7,971 bases of DNA from Devosia equisanguinis (GTDB lineage Bacteria; Pseudomonadota; Alphaproteobacteria; Rhizobiales; Hyphomicrobiaceae). Positions 1 to 6,079 of this stretch are shown in pieces. The stretch lies in assembly GCA_945901835.1 (NCBI GenBank), contig CAMDMH010000122.1, forward strand, positions 1-7,971. The letters run 5' to 3'. How positions within the stretch are numbered: position 1 is the first letter of the stretch; the number at the start of each line of letters is the position of its first letter. A model generated the notes under the pieces. The model was not told the DNA's origin. It ran no database searches and saw nothing but the letters and a program-made list of their open reading frames with translations. The position numbers were made by a program, and so were the translations under genes.

Positions 1-141
1 GCATCCTACGAATGGCGCTTCAATCGCCGCTTCGATCTGGCCAAGAACATAGAGCGCCTCGCCCGCGTTGCGGTCGCAACCGCGCCACGACCCTACCGGT
101 CGATCGCCGCGGTCAGGCCGGCAGAGGTGATGACGGGGTAA
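1..141 (+). CDS. IS1595-family (ISXO2-like) transposase, C-terminal fragment
   Basis: Reading frame 1 is open from the first base to TAA at 139-141, giving 46 residues. They include YEWRFNRRFDLAKNIERL (residues 3-20). The YxxRFNRRFDL block is the typical C-terminal end of ISXO2-like (DDE_Tnp_IS1595) transposases, where it follows the catalytic core. The enzyme would cut and join the ends of its own element. The catalytic acidic residues and the N-terminal zinc-binding region lie upstream of the window, so it cannot be judged whether this copy is intact. The frame runs toward the disrupted pdxA, and the stop lies about 10-16 bp from the inferred element end, as expected for such a compact element. 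Recognition rests on a short motif only. Confidence 0.72.
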   Translation, partial: ASYEWRFNRRFDLAKNIERLARVAVATAPRPYRSIAAVRPAEVMTG

Positions 142-157
142 TCACGAACTTCTAACC
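1..157 (+). mobile_element. Right-end fragment of an IS1595-family insertion sequence
   Basis: The window begins inside an insertion sequence. The only coding part visible is the C-terminus of an ISXO2-like transposase. Immediately after its stop codon a pdxA-like gene on the opposite strand is cut off in mid-domain, which places the element boundary within about 142-157. Read from the pdxA side, the boundary sequence starts GGTTAGAAGTTCGTG; beginning with GG is compatible with IS1595-type ends. The left end and its inverted repeat lie outside the window, so the exact boundary, the terminal repeat and any 8-bp target duplication cannot be verified. The end coordinate is an inference. Confidence 0.55.
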
Positions 158-592
158 GCCTTTGCTCAGCGCCTGCTTGTTGAGCGGCGCGAACGTGATC
201 GCATCGAAATGCCCCGCGCTCGCAAGCTCGATCGCGGCGGCAAGTGACGCACCCGTCAGCTTGCCCGAAACCGGCGATACTTCGCCGCGCTTGATCGCTG
301 CCGGATCGACGTTCTGCAAGTCGATCAACGGCACCACGCCGCGTTTGCCGAAATCCGCCCAGTCGATGTCGGCAGGCGACGCCACGCGCTCGAACGCGAC
401 ATTCACGCCCGCATCGCGAATGCCCAGCTCCAGCACCCGCGCATCGCCGACCACGCACAGCCGCGCCACTTCCGCCAGCTTCCCCTCGGCCAGCGTCCGC
501 GCCACGATTTCCGGCCCGATGCCCGTCATGTCTCCGAGCAGGTAAGCGATACGCGGGCGGGCATCGTTGCTGGGAGGATTGGAGGTCGGCAT
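152..592 (-). pseudogene. pdxA: PdxA-like dehydrogenase, N-terminal fragment truncated by an IS
   Basis: The fragment encodes 146 residues of the PdxA family (4-hydroxythreonine-4-phosphate dehydrogenase, or a catabolic PdxA2 acting on 4-phospho-sugar acids). Visible family features are IAYLLGDMTGIGPEIVARTL (residues 15-34), KRGEVSPVSGKLTGASL (101-117) and ITFAPLNKQAL (132-142). Family members are about 330 residues long. Here the frame hits TAG right after SKGG, so the C-terminal half with the metal-binding histidines is missing and the product should be inactive. The start chosen is ATG at 592, preceded by GAAGGAC at a sensible ribosome-site distance; the frame stays open further upstream but looks non-coding. 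The truncation coincides with the IS1595-type end, so insertion or an IS-linked deletion is the likely cause. Neighbouring a Bug receptor gene fits a catabolic PdxA2 better than the vitamin B6 enzyme, but this is inference. Confidence 0.8.
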
Positions 593-659
593 CGCGTTCG
601 GTCCTTCATTCAGAGCGCGAACGGACCTAGACGCTAAGCGGCTGCAAGGCAAGGCGCGC

Positions 660-746
660 TCATGGCTTCGCTGCCGTCGACACGAAGAACTGTTCGATGA
701 AATCAACCCGGTGAGGCTGCTCGGCGATGGGGTAGCGGACGCGCCC
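660..746 (-). pseudogene. Possible C-terminal remnant of an unidentified gene
   Basis: On the minus strand, 28 codons ending in TGA (660-662) read GRVRYPIAEQPHRVDFIEQF at first and end FVSTAAKP. About 22 of the 28 codons end in G or C, like the real genes here. The frame points the same way as the pdxA fragment and ends 67 bp before its start, which would fit a former operon neighbour. Upstream of 746 this frame looks non-coding. A neighbouring frame has an ATG at 777 (MQTFQIQATP) that a single 1-nt shift would join to it as a product of about 38 residues. I do not recognise the family. It may be a remnant, a frameshifted small gene, or chance. Confidence 0.22.
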
Positions 747-851
747 TTGGCGTTGCCTGGATCTGGAAAGTCTGCATAGCTTGCGCAGCGGGCGGCTCGC
801 TATAGGGTGTCGACGCCAAGGGATGAGAAGAAGAAAATCGGAGGGCATCGA

Positions 852-1835
852 ATGCGCCGCGCATTGCTTTCAACATTTGCCGCTGCGCTCGTCGCAACCG
901 GCATACTCTCCTCGACGGCGGTGCGCGCGCAGGACGCCTATCCCACGAAGCCTCTGCGGATGCTGGTGCCGTTCCCGCCCGGCGGGGTCGTCGACCTGCT
1001 CGCACGGCTGATCGCGCCACGAATGGGCGAAGGGCTGAAGCAAAGCGTGCTGGTGGACAACCGGCCCGGCGCCAACGGCAACATCGCGTCGGAGGTCGTC
1101 GCGAAATCGCAGCCGGACGGATACACGATCCTGTTCGCGCAGGTCTCGAACCTCGCGGTGAATCCAGCGATCTACAAGAACGTTCCGTTCGATCCGATCA
1201 AGGACATGGCGCCGATCGGGCTCGTGGCGGCAACGCCGCAGGTCATGGTGGTCTCGACGGCGGCCAAGATGCAGACGATCGCGGAAGTCATGGCGGCGGT
1301 GAAGGCGCGTCCGGGCGAGGTGACGTTCGCGTCGTCGGGTAACGGTAGCATGACGCACATGGGCCTCGAATTGATGCAGCTTTCGGCCGGGATCAAGTTC
1401 CTGCACGTGCCCTACAAGGGTGCAGCGCCCGCCGCGATCGACGTGATCGGTGGACGTGCGGACCTGTTCATGGCGGCCGCGCCCTCGGTCAACGGGCACA
1501 TGCGCTCGGGCAAGCTGAAGGCGATCGCGGTGACCTCGGCCAAGCGGATGGCGGAATTGCCCGACGTGCCGACGCTGGCGGAGTCTGGCTTCCCCGGGTT
1601 CGAAACGACGAACTGGTTCGCCGTGATGGGCAGGGCCGGAACACCCGCCCCCATCATCGCGCGGCTCAACGCGGTGCTCAATGCCGCGCTGCTCGATGCC
1701 GACGTAAAGGCGAAGATCGCGACGGAGAGCGGCGAGGTGCTCGGCGGCACGCCGGAGCAACTGGCCACGCAACTCGCGGCAGATCTGGCGAAGTGGAAGC
1801 GGGTGGTGAAGGAAGCGGATCTGAAGCTGGAGTGA
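852..1835 (+). CDS. Bug/TctC-family tripartite tricarboxylate transporter substrate-binding protein
   Basis: This is a 327-residue periplasmic solute receptor of the Bug (TctC) family, which captures small carboxylates and delivers them to a TctAB membrane pair. The signal peptide is clear: MRR, a hydrophobic stretch, then a cleavage site after AVRA at residue 26. The mature part starts YPTKPLRMLVPFPPGG (30-45), the standard Bug opening. It continues with VDNRPGANGNIAS (68-80), PDGYTILF (88-95), FLHVPYKGAAPAA (183-195) and GGRADLFM (200-207). Length is typical. ATG at 852 is preferred over an in-frame GTG 45 bp upstream because GGAGG (840-844) sits 7 bp before it and the signal peptide starts there. 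No tctA or tctB is visible, so it is an orphan receptor here, as is common in this family. It is divergent from the pdxA fragment. A weak promoter candidate is TTGCCT (753-758) with CATAGC (775-780), 16 bp apart. The ligand is unknown. Confidence 0.93.
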   Translation: MRRALLSTFAAALVATGILSSTAVRAQDAYPTKPLRMLVPFPPGGVVDLLARLIAPRMGEGLKQSVLVDNRPGANGNIASEVVAKSQPDGYTILFAQVSNLAVNPAIYKNVPFDPIKDMAPIGLVAATPQVMVVSTAAKMQTIAEVMAAVKARPGEVTFASSGNGSMTHMGLELMQLSAGIKFLHVPYKGAAPAAIDVIGGRADLFMAAAPSVNGHMRSGKLKAIAVTSAKRMAELPDVPTLAESGFPGFETTNWFAVMGRAGTPAPIIARLNAVLNAALLDADVKAKIATESGEVLGGTPEQLATQLAADLAKWKRVVKEADLKLE

Positions 1836-1883
1836 GGCTGCAAGAGGACGGAAAGTTGCACTTCGCTGACCCGCTGGCGATGG

Positions 1884-1972
1884 GGCGTAGTACGGAATAG
1901 CGAAGCGTATTCCGCCGGATGCGGTGCAAGTTCGCGGCGGATTACGGCCAGGGGCCTAATCCGCCCTACGCC
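1884..1972. repeat. Extragenic element: two hairpins enclosed by inverted 7-bp arms
   Basis: The outer arms GGCGTAG (1884-1890) and CTACGCC (1966-1972) are perfect reverse complements. Inside are hairpin 1, CGGAATA/TATTCCG (1893-1899 and 1908-1914) with loop GCGAAGCG, and hairpin 2, GGCGGATTA/TAATCCGCC (1936-1944 and 1957-1965), extended by GGCC/GGCC (1946-1949 and 1953-1956) around an AGG loop with one unpaired C. Folded, this is a three-way junction. GGCGGATTA/TAATCCGCC and GGAATA/TATTCC stem-loops resemble short dispersed elements I know from Bradyrhizobium-type genomes; copy number cannot be seen here. It lies between two convergent genes and may also end transcription, although it has no T-tract. 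One arm overlaps the end of the methyltransferase gene. Confidence 0.75.
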
Positions 1973-2604
1973 GTGGCTCGCTCGGCGACCATGCGGACGA
2001 CGCCGCAGCGGCCGTAGTGCGCATGACCGGCGAAATCGGCTTCGGTTTCTTCGAGAATGTGGAAGCGAGCGCCGGCGAAATCTTCGCGCAGCATCTCGCA
2101 CGTGAACAGCCGTTCGATCTGCTTGGGGCCGCCGGCCGCGCCGTGCTTGCGCATCTCGATCTGGTGGGGCGAGAACGTCTCCAGGATGACGATACCGCCG
2201 GGGCGTAGCGACCTCAGAACTTGCGCATGTGCGACGCGGCGAAGATCCGCCGGCAGATGAATGAAGAACAGTCCGACGACATCGAACCGGCTCTCTTTCC
2301 AGTCCCAGCTTTCGACGCCGGCCACTTGCGCGTCGATCGCGACGCCACGATCGGTCGCGAGCTTCTTCGCCTTCTCGACGCCGAACGGTGATGGATCGAA
2401 AGTCGTCACCTCGAGCCCTTGCTCGGCCAGCCAGACGCCGTTGCGGCCTTCGCCATCGCCGGGCAGGAGCGCCTTCATGCCTGGTCGGAAACGCGCCTTC
2501 TGTGAGACGAGGAAGGCATTGGCCTCGGTGCCGTAGTGATAGTCGGGCTCGCGATAGCGATCGTCGAAGCTGTCGCGCGTGAAACCATAGATCACTTTTG
2601 CCAT
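1966..2604 (-). CDS. Class I SAM-dependent methyltransferase (TehB-like fold)
   Basis: The product is a 212-residue, probably cytoplasmic, small-molecule methyltransferase. The N-terminus FDDRYREPDYHYGTEANAFL (13-32) is the lid-like region common in TehB-like and other small methyltransferases. SAM-binding motif I is ALLPGDGEGRNGVWLA (45-60), in which GDGEGRNG is the glycine-rich loop. The acidic end of strand 2 is FDPS (69-72). Strand 4 is FDVVGLFFIHL (107-117), and the post-motif LRPGGIVILETF (133-144) follows. These elements are complete and in the usual order. The start at ATG 2604 is supported by AGGAGAAG (2611-2618). The gene stands alone between a Bug gene (convergent, 130 bp away) and a divergent EamA gene. 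The final Ala codon and the TAG stop lie inside an arm of the 1884-1972 hairpin element. The substrate cannot be predicted; tellurite or thiopurine resistance would be guesses. Confidence 0.85.
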   Translation of the reverse strand: MAKVIYGFTRDSFDDRYREPDYHYGTEANAFLVSQKARFRPGMKALLPGDGEGRNGVWLAEQGLEVTTFDPSPFGVEKAKKLATDRGVAIDAQVAGVESWDWKESRFDVVGLFFIHLPADLRRVAHAQVLRSLRPGGIVILETFSPHQIEMRKHGAAGGPKQIERLFTCEMLREDFAGARFHILEETEADFAGHAHYGRCGVVRMVAERATA

Positions 2605-2694
2605 TGCTTACTTCTCCTGCCAAGGCTGGCCTCCAGCGGCATTCTGGGCGCGCTTCCATCCACGCAAACGTCAGCGGCTGGATGTCCGATACCA

Positions 2695-2754
2695 CTTCAC
2701 TTGCGTCCCCGGACGAGCGTTCCGACCTTCGGGTCGGGACGTGAAGAGCCGGGG
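2695..2754. repeat. Extragenic hairpin with TTCG tetraloop and nested complementary arms
   Basis: The core is a 10-bp stem, 2718-2727 with 2732-2741, capped by TTCG (2728-2731) and containing one T-G wobble. CTTCAC (2695-2700) is complementary to GTGAAG (2741-2746), and CCCCGG (2707-2712) to CCGGGG (2749-2754). These two outer pairings cross, so they are alternatives or a pseudoknot. The GTCCCCGG...GAGCCGGGG layout resembles dispersed extragenic repeats of Bradyrhizobium-type genomes. No T-tract follows, so it is not a classical terminator. A structured RNA is the alternative reading. Confidence 0.55.
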
Positions 2755-2781
2755 CCTTTCCCCTTCTCCGAAGTGTAAAGA

Positions 2782-2815
2782 TCCCGGATAGCCTCGCTGC
2801 ACTCGGCTTCCGGGA
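2782..2815. repeat. Extragenic hairpin TCCCGGA/TCCGGGA
   Basis: TCCCGGA (2782-2788) pairs with TCCGGGA (2809-2815). After one unpaired T the stem continues as AGCC (2790-2793) with GGCT (2805-2808) around an 11-nt loop. The CCCGGATAGCCTCGCT...GGCTTCCGGGA style is one I recognise from repeated intergenic sequences of Bradyrhizobium-like genomes. It lies 27 bp after the previous hairpin cluster, and the two may form one composite element. No function can be read from the sequence. Confidence 0.5.
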
Positions 2816-2954
2816 ACGCAGATAGTTCTATGTTAGCGCGTTATCGGCGCCCTCCCATTCCCGTCCGGCATGGCGGCCAACCGCTCAGCGCAGGCAAATC
2901 CCAGTTTCCCGGTTGCTGCCTGCCTGTCGCCACCTTATCACCCCTGCAACGGTG

Positions 2955-2969
2955 AGGAGACAGATCTTG
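2955..2969 (+). promoter_or_regulatory. Ribosome binding site that supports a TTG start
   Basis: AGGAG (2955-2959) within GGTGAGGAGA lies 7 bp before TTG (2967-2969), an ideal spacing. No ATG or GTG occurs in frame before the membrane part of the protein. An earlier in-frame TTG at 2913 has no ribosome site and would add 18 polar residues unlike the family. This site therefore decides the start of the EamA transporter gene. Confidence 0.7.
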
Positions 2970-3944
2970 ACGATCGATGCGACGAGGAAGTCGGCGGCGG
3001 CCGCTCAGTCCAACTATTCCGGTCAGCAGCCTGACCTCGCCAAAGCCATCGGCTGGACGCTCGTCTCGGTATTGACCTTCGCGCTGACCGCGTGGGCCGG
3101 GCGCGAGTGCGGTAAACACATGACCGCGATGAACATGGTGTTCTATCGCAACTTCATCTCGCTCATCATTCTGCTGGTCGCATTCTGGTGGCTCGGCATT
3201 TCGTTGAAAAGCCTATGGACGGAGCGGCCCTGGATGCAGTGGGGCCGGGCTCTCGTCCACTTCGCGGGGCAGTGGTCGTGGATGACGGCACTGCTGCTGA
3301 TCCCGCTGATCGAGCTGATTTCGCTCGAGTTCACGTTCCCGCTGTGGGTCGCGCTGCTGGCGCCGCTGCTGCTGGGAGAACAGCTGACAAAGCCGCGTGT
3401 GTTCGCGGCCCTGATGGGGTTCGCCGGCGTGATCGTCATCGTCCTGGGGCCGACGGTGATCAGCGGCGGCAAGGTCGCGCCGAGCTTCAGCCTCGGCACA
3501 GCGATGGCGTTGTCGTGCGCGGTGTTCTTCTGCTTCAACATGATCGGAACGCGCTACCTGACCCGCTACGACAGCGCTCTGACGATCCTGATGTTCATGG
3601 TGGTGAACCATTCGGTCATGGCGTTCGTGCTCGGCTACCAGACGCTGAAGATGCCCCAGGGCACGCTATGGCTCTGGGTCATGATGCTCGGCGTGTGCAG
3701 CCTGATCGCCCACTTCGCGCTCGCCAAGGCGCTGGTCTATGCCGATACCGTCGTCGTCGCGCCACTCGATTTCCTGCGCATTCCATTGATGGTAGCCCTC
3801 GGTGTCGTGGTCTACAATGAAACGCTGCAGCCGATCGTGCTCGTCGGGACCCTGCTCGTCCTTGCCGGCAACGGCGTGAATATCTGGCAGGAGCGCAAGC
3901 GCAAGGTGGCGAGTAGTGCTCCGACCAAAGCTGGCGCGGTCTGA
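2967..3944 (+). CDS. EamA/DMT-superfamily transporter
   Basis: This is a 325-residue inner-membrane protein of the drug/metabolite transporter superfamily, which exports or exchanges small metabolites. After a polar N-terminus (1-27) about ten membrane helices can be drawn, arranged as two EamA repeats: roughly 28-162 and 176-307. Family signatures are the end of repeat 1, FPLWVALLAPLLLGEQLTKP (124-143), followed by FAGVIVIVLGP (152-162), and the end of repeat 2, VVYNETLQPIVLVGTLLVLAG (281-301, overlapping a helix), followed by a basic tail ERKRK. The length is slightly above the usual ~300 because of the polar head. The start is TTG 2967 with a strong ribosome site. It forms a single-gene unit, divergent from the methyltransferase and 181 bp before a kinase gene. 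The substrate cannot be predicted from sequence. Confidence 0.9.
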   Translation: MTIDATRKSAAAAQSNYSGQQPDLAKAIGWTLVSVLTFALTAWAGRECGKHMTAMNMVFYRNFISLIILLVAFWWLGISLKSLWTERPWMQWGRALVHFAGQWSWMTALLLIPLIELISLEFTFPLWVALLAPLLLGEQLTKPRVFAALMGFAGVIVIVLGPTVISGGKVAPSFSLGTAMALSCAVFFCFNMIGTRYLTRYDSALTILMFMVVNHSVMAFVLGYQTLKMPQGTLWLWVMMLGVCSLIAHFALAKALVYADTVVVAPLDFLRIPLMVALGVVVYNETLQPIVLVGTLLVLAGNGVNIWQERKRKVASSAPTKAGAV

Positions 3945-4125
3945 ATGATCGGGCAATGCAACCGTGGCATTAACGATCTGCAGACCTTAATCGGCCGTAC
4001 ACGAATTTAATGCAGGGTGGTAGCGCGGGCGGAATGCGTCACCTCGGACATCCTGTATCCTCGGAAATGGTCAAACCGGAGAAGCGCTCGTTGCGGGCGG
4101 TAAGCCCGTCCGCATCAGCCCGGTC

Positions 4126-6051
4126 ATGCAGACCGAGTTGCTGGACCTCCTCTTTCGAGGTCTTCCCCGCGGGCTTTTGCTGACCCTGGTGAACGCTCTG
4201 TTGTCTGCCTACCTCGTGCGGAGCGCAGCGCCTGCCGGTCTGCTGGTCCTTTGGACCGCGTCCATGATCCTGGTCATCGGCCTCAGGGCGCTCTTACTCA
4301 TTGCTTATGCAAGAAACCGCGATGCGCCTCCGACAGACGACTGGCGCCGCTTGTTCGTGTGCGGAGCTGTGGCGCAAGGTTTTGCTTGGGGCAGCGCCGC
4401 ATTCCTGCTGCTGCCGGCCGACAGCGTCGCGCATCAGGTCTTTATCGGTTTCGTGCTGGCTGGAATGGCGGCCGGCGCCATGGCCTCACTCGTGTTCGAT
4501 CGTTCGGCATATGCCGGCTATGTGATCGCCTCAGTCGGCCCCTATGCCCTTTCGATGATCTTCCAAGGCACCGAGTTGCAAATCGTGATGGGCGTGCTCG
4601 GTGTGCTGTTCATCATCGCCATGCTCGAAGGCGGGCGGACTTTTCGCACATGGATTCTCGAAAATCTCGCGCTCAGGCTCGAGAAGGAAGCGATGGCGGC
4701 GGATCTGCGGATCAAGGCGGAAGAACAGGTCCAGTCGAACCTGCGGCTCGAGACGGAGATCGAGCGCGCCTCTGCGGCAGAAGACAGCATGCGCATCGCG
4801 AAGGAACAGGCGGTGGCGGCAAGCCGCGCAAAGTCCACCTTCCTCGCAAATATGAGCCATGAAATCCGGACGCCGATAAACGGCGTGCTCGGCATGACGG
4901 ATCTGCTGATGCGGACCGCGCTCGACGATCGGCAGAAGCAGCTTGCGCAAACGCTGCGGTCTTCGGGCAGCATGCTGCTGTCGATCATCGAGGACGTGCT
5001 GGATATCTCGCGGATCGAAGCAGGAAAGCTGAAAATCGTTTCGGCACCATTCAATGCCCGGTCGTGCTGCGAAGAGGCGCTTGACCTGTTGCGGCCGCTG
5101 GCCAGCCAGAAGCGGCTCGAATTGCGGCTCTCCGGTGGGGCAGATCTCCCGGAAGCTATTCTCGGCGATGCCGACCGGACGCGGCAGGTGGTGGTCAATC
5201 TCGTCGGCAACGCGGTCAAGTTCACGTCGTCCGGATACGTCGAAGTCAGACTGGAGAAATTGCCGGCCTCGGCTGGAATTGGCGCTGAGGCGGAAACGTT
5301 GCGGATCACCGTAATCGATACCGGCATCGGGATCGAGGCCTCCGAACTCGAGCGCATCATGCAGCCGTTCGAGCAGGCCGATACCTCGATCAACCGGCGA
5401 TACGGTGGCACGGGTCTGGGGCTCGCCATCTCGAAACACCTCATCGGCCTGATGGGCGGCCAGATTCGGATGTCCAGCACGCCGGGGCAAGGGACGGAGG
5501 TTTCGGTGGACTTGCCGCTGTTGGCCATCGAGCGACGCGCTGTTGTGCGGACAGGGGAAGTTTGCGCGAACCTCGACGGCCTCCGGGTGCTGTTGGCCGA
5601 GGACAACCCCGTCAACCAGATGATAGCGCAGGAATACCTCACTCATATGGGCTGCGTGGTCAATACCGTCGAGAACGGCAAGGAGGCCGTCGCGGCATGT
5701 CGCAACGCCACGTACGACATCGTCCTGATGGACTGTCAGATGCCCGAAATGGACGGACTGGCGGCGACCGTGGAATTACGCCGGATCGAATCCGACACGG
5801 GGAGCCGCCGCCTGCCGATCGTCGCCGTGACCGCTAACGCGTTCGAGGACGACCGCGAGAAATCCATGGCCGCCGGCATGGACGCCCACCTCAGCAAGCC
5901 ATATACGGCGGCGGATCTCGAAATCACGCTGTTGAAATGGGGAGCACGACGCACCGACCCGAACGACGACGACCGCGGTGGCGCAAGCGGCGATTATCGC
6001 AACCTCAGGCTCGACGGGAGCGCCAAGCACTTCGGCAAAGACGCGGCCTGA
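4126..6051 (+). CDS. Membrane-bound hybrid sensor histidine kinase (HisKA-HATPase_c-REC)
   Basis: A 641-residue hybrid kinase. Residues 15-168 hold six predicted membrane helices with very short loops, so the signal is probably sensed within or at the membrane; I recognise no named sensor domain. A charged helical linker or coiled coil follows (about 178-235). HisKA carries the H-box FLANMSHEIRTPINGVLG with phospho-accepting His245. HATPase_c shows the N-box VVNLVGNAVKFT (357-368, Asn358/Asn362), the G1 box DTGIG (398-402), the F-box region PFEQAD (414-419) and the G2 box GGTGLGL (427-433). The receiver has the acidic pair Glu492-Asp493, phospho-acceptor Asp536 in LMDCQMP, Thr569 and Lys591. 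All key residues are present. There is no HPt domain and no regulator gene nearby, so phosphate would pass to an HPt or regulator encoded elsewhere. ATG 4126 is the first start in frame, but it lacks a clear ribosome site; a small CGGGC/GCCCG hairpin (4094-4108) lies just upstream. Confidence 0.94.
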   Translation: MQTELLDLLFRGLPRGLLLTLVNALLSAYLVRSAAPAGLLVLWTASMILVIGLRALLLIAYARNRDAPPTDDWRRLFVCGAVAQGFAWGSAAFLLLPADSVAHQVFIGFVLAGMAAGAMASLVFDRSAYAGYVIASVGPYALSMIFQGTELQIVMGVLGVLFIIAMLEGGRTFRTWILENLALRLEKEAMAADLRIKAEEQVQSNLRLETEIERASAAEDSMRIAKEQAVAASRAKSTFLANMSHEIRTPINGVLGMTDLLMRTALDDRQKQLAQTLRSSGSMLLSIIEDVLDISRIEAGKLKIVSAPFNARSCCEEALDLLRPLASQKRLELRLSGGADLPEAILGDADRTRQVVVNLVGNAVKFTSSGYVEVRLEKLPASAGIGAEAETLRITVIDTGIGIEASELERIMQPFEQADTSINRRYGGTGLGLAISKHLIGLMGGQIRMSSTPGQGTEVSVDLPLLAIERRAVVRTGEVCANLDGLRVLLAEDNPVNQMIAQEYLTHMGCVVNTVENGKEAVAACRNATYDIVLMDCQMPEMDGLAATVELRRIESDTGSRRLPIVAVTANAFEDDREKSMAAGMDAHLSKPYTAADLEITLLKWGARRTDPNDDDRGGASGDYRNLRLDGSAKHFGKDAA

Positions 6052-6079
6052 TCGCGGGGCTCCAGGCCCATACTGCCCC

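Larger units (their letters stand above)
2605..2966. other. Gene-free region between divergent methyltransferase and EamA genes
   Basis: About 360 bp with no convincing coding frame. It must hold the promoters of two divergent genes. The middle (2695-2815) is occupied by two strong hairpins, described separately. The right part (2816-2950) shows no clear structure. TATGTT at 2829-2834 could be a -10 box for the transporter but has no good -35 partner. Short frames across the region lack ribosome sites and family motifs. Confidence 0.6.

Noticed and set aside
781..806. TTGCGC and TATAGG as the Bug gene promoter
   Set aside because: Spacing of 14 bp is too short for a sigma70 promoter.
870..1772. 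Long open frame on the minus strand opposite the Bug gene
   Set aside because: Arg/His-rich translation with no family motif, typical of the antisense of a GC-rich gene; the plus-strand gene is unambiguous.
1412..2695. A 427-codon minus-strand frame across the Bug gene end and the methyltransferase
   Set aside because: Spans two well-supported genes and a repeat, with no recognisable domain; the methyltransferase frame carries the motifs and ribosome site.
3955..3971. AATGC/GCATT hairpin after the EamA gene as a terminator
   Set aside because: Only 5 weak base pairs and no T-tract.
4531..5646. Two overlapping long minus-strand frames opposite the histidine kinase
   Set aside because: Low-complexity Ser/Arg-rich translations without motifs; they mirror the codon bias of the real kinase gene.
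6056..6079. GGGGC/GCCCC hairpin between the convergent kinase and dapE genes as a terminator
   Set aside because: Only a 5-bp stem with a 14-nt loop and no T-tract on either side.
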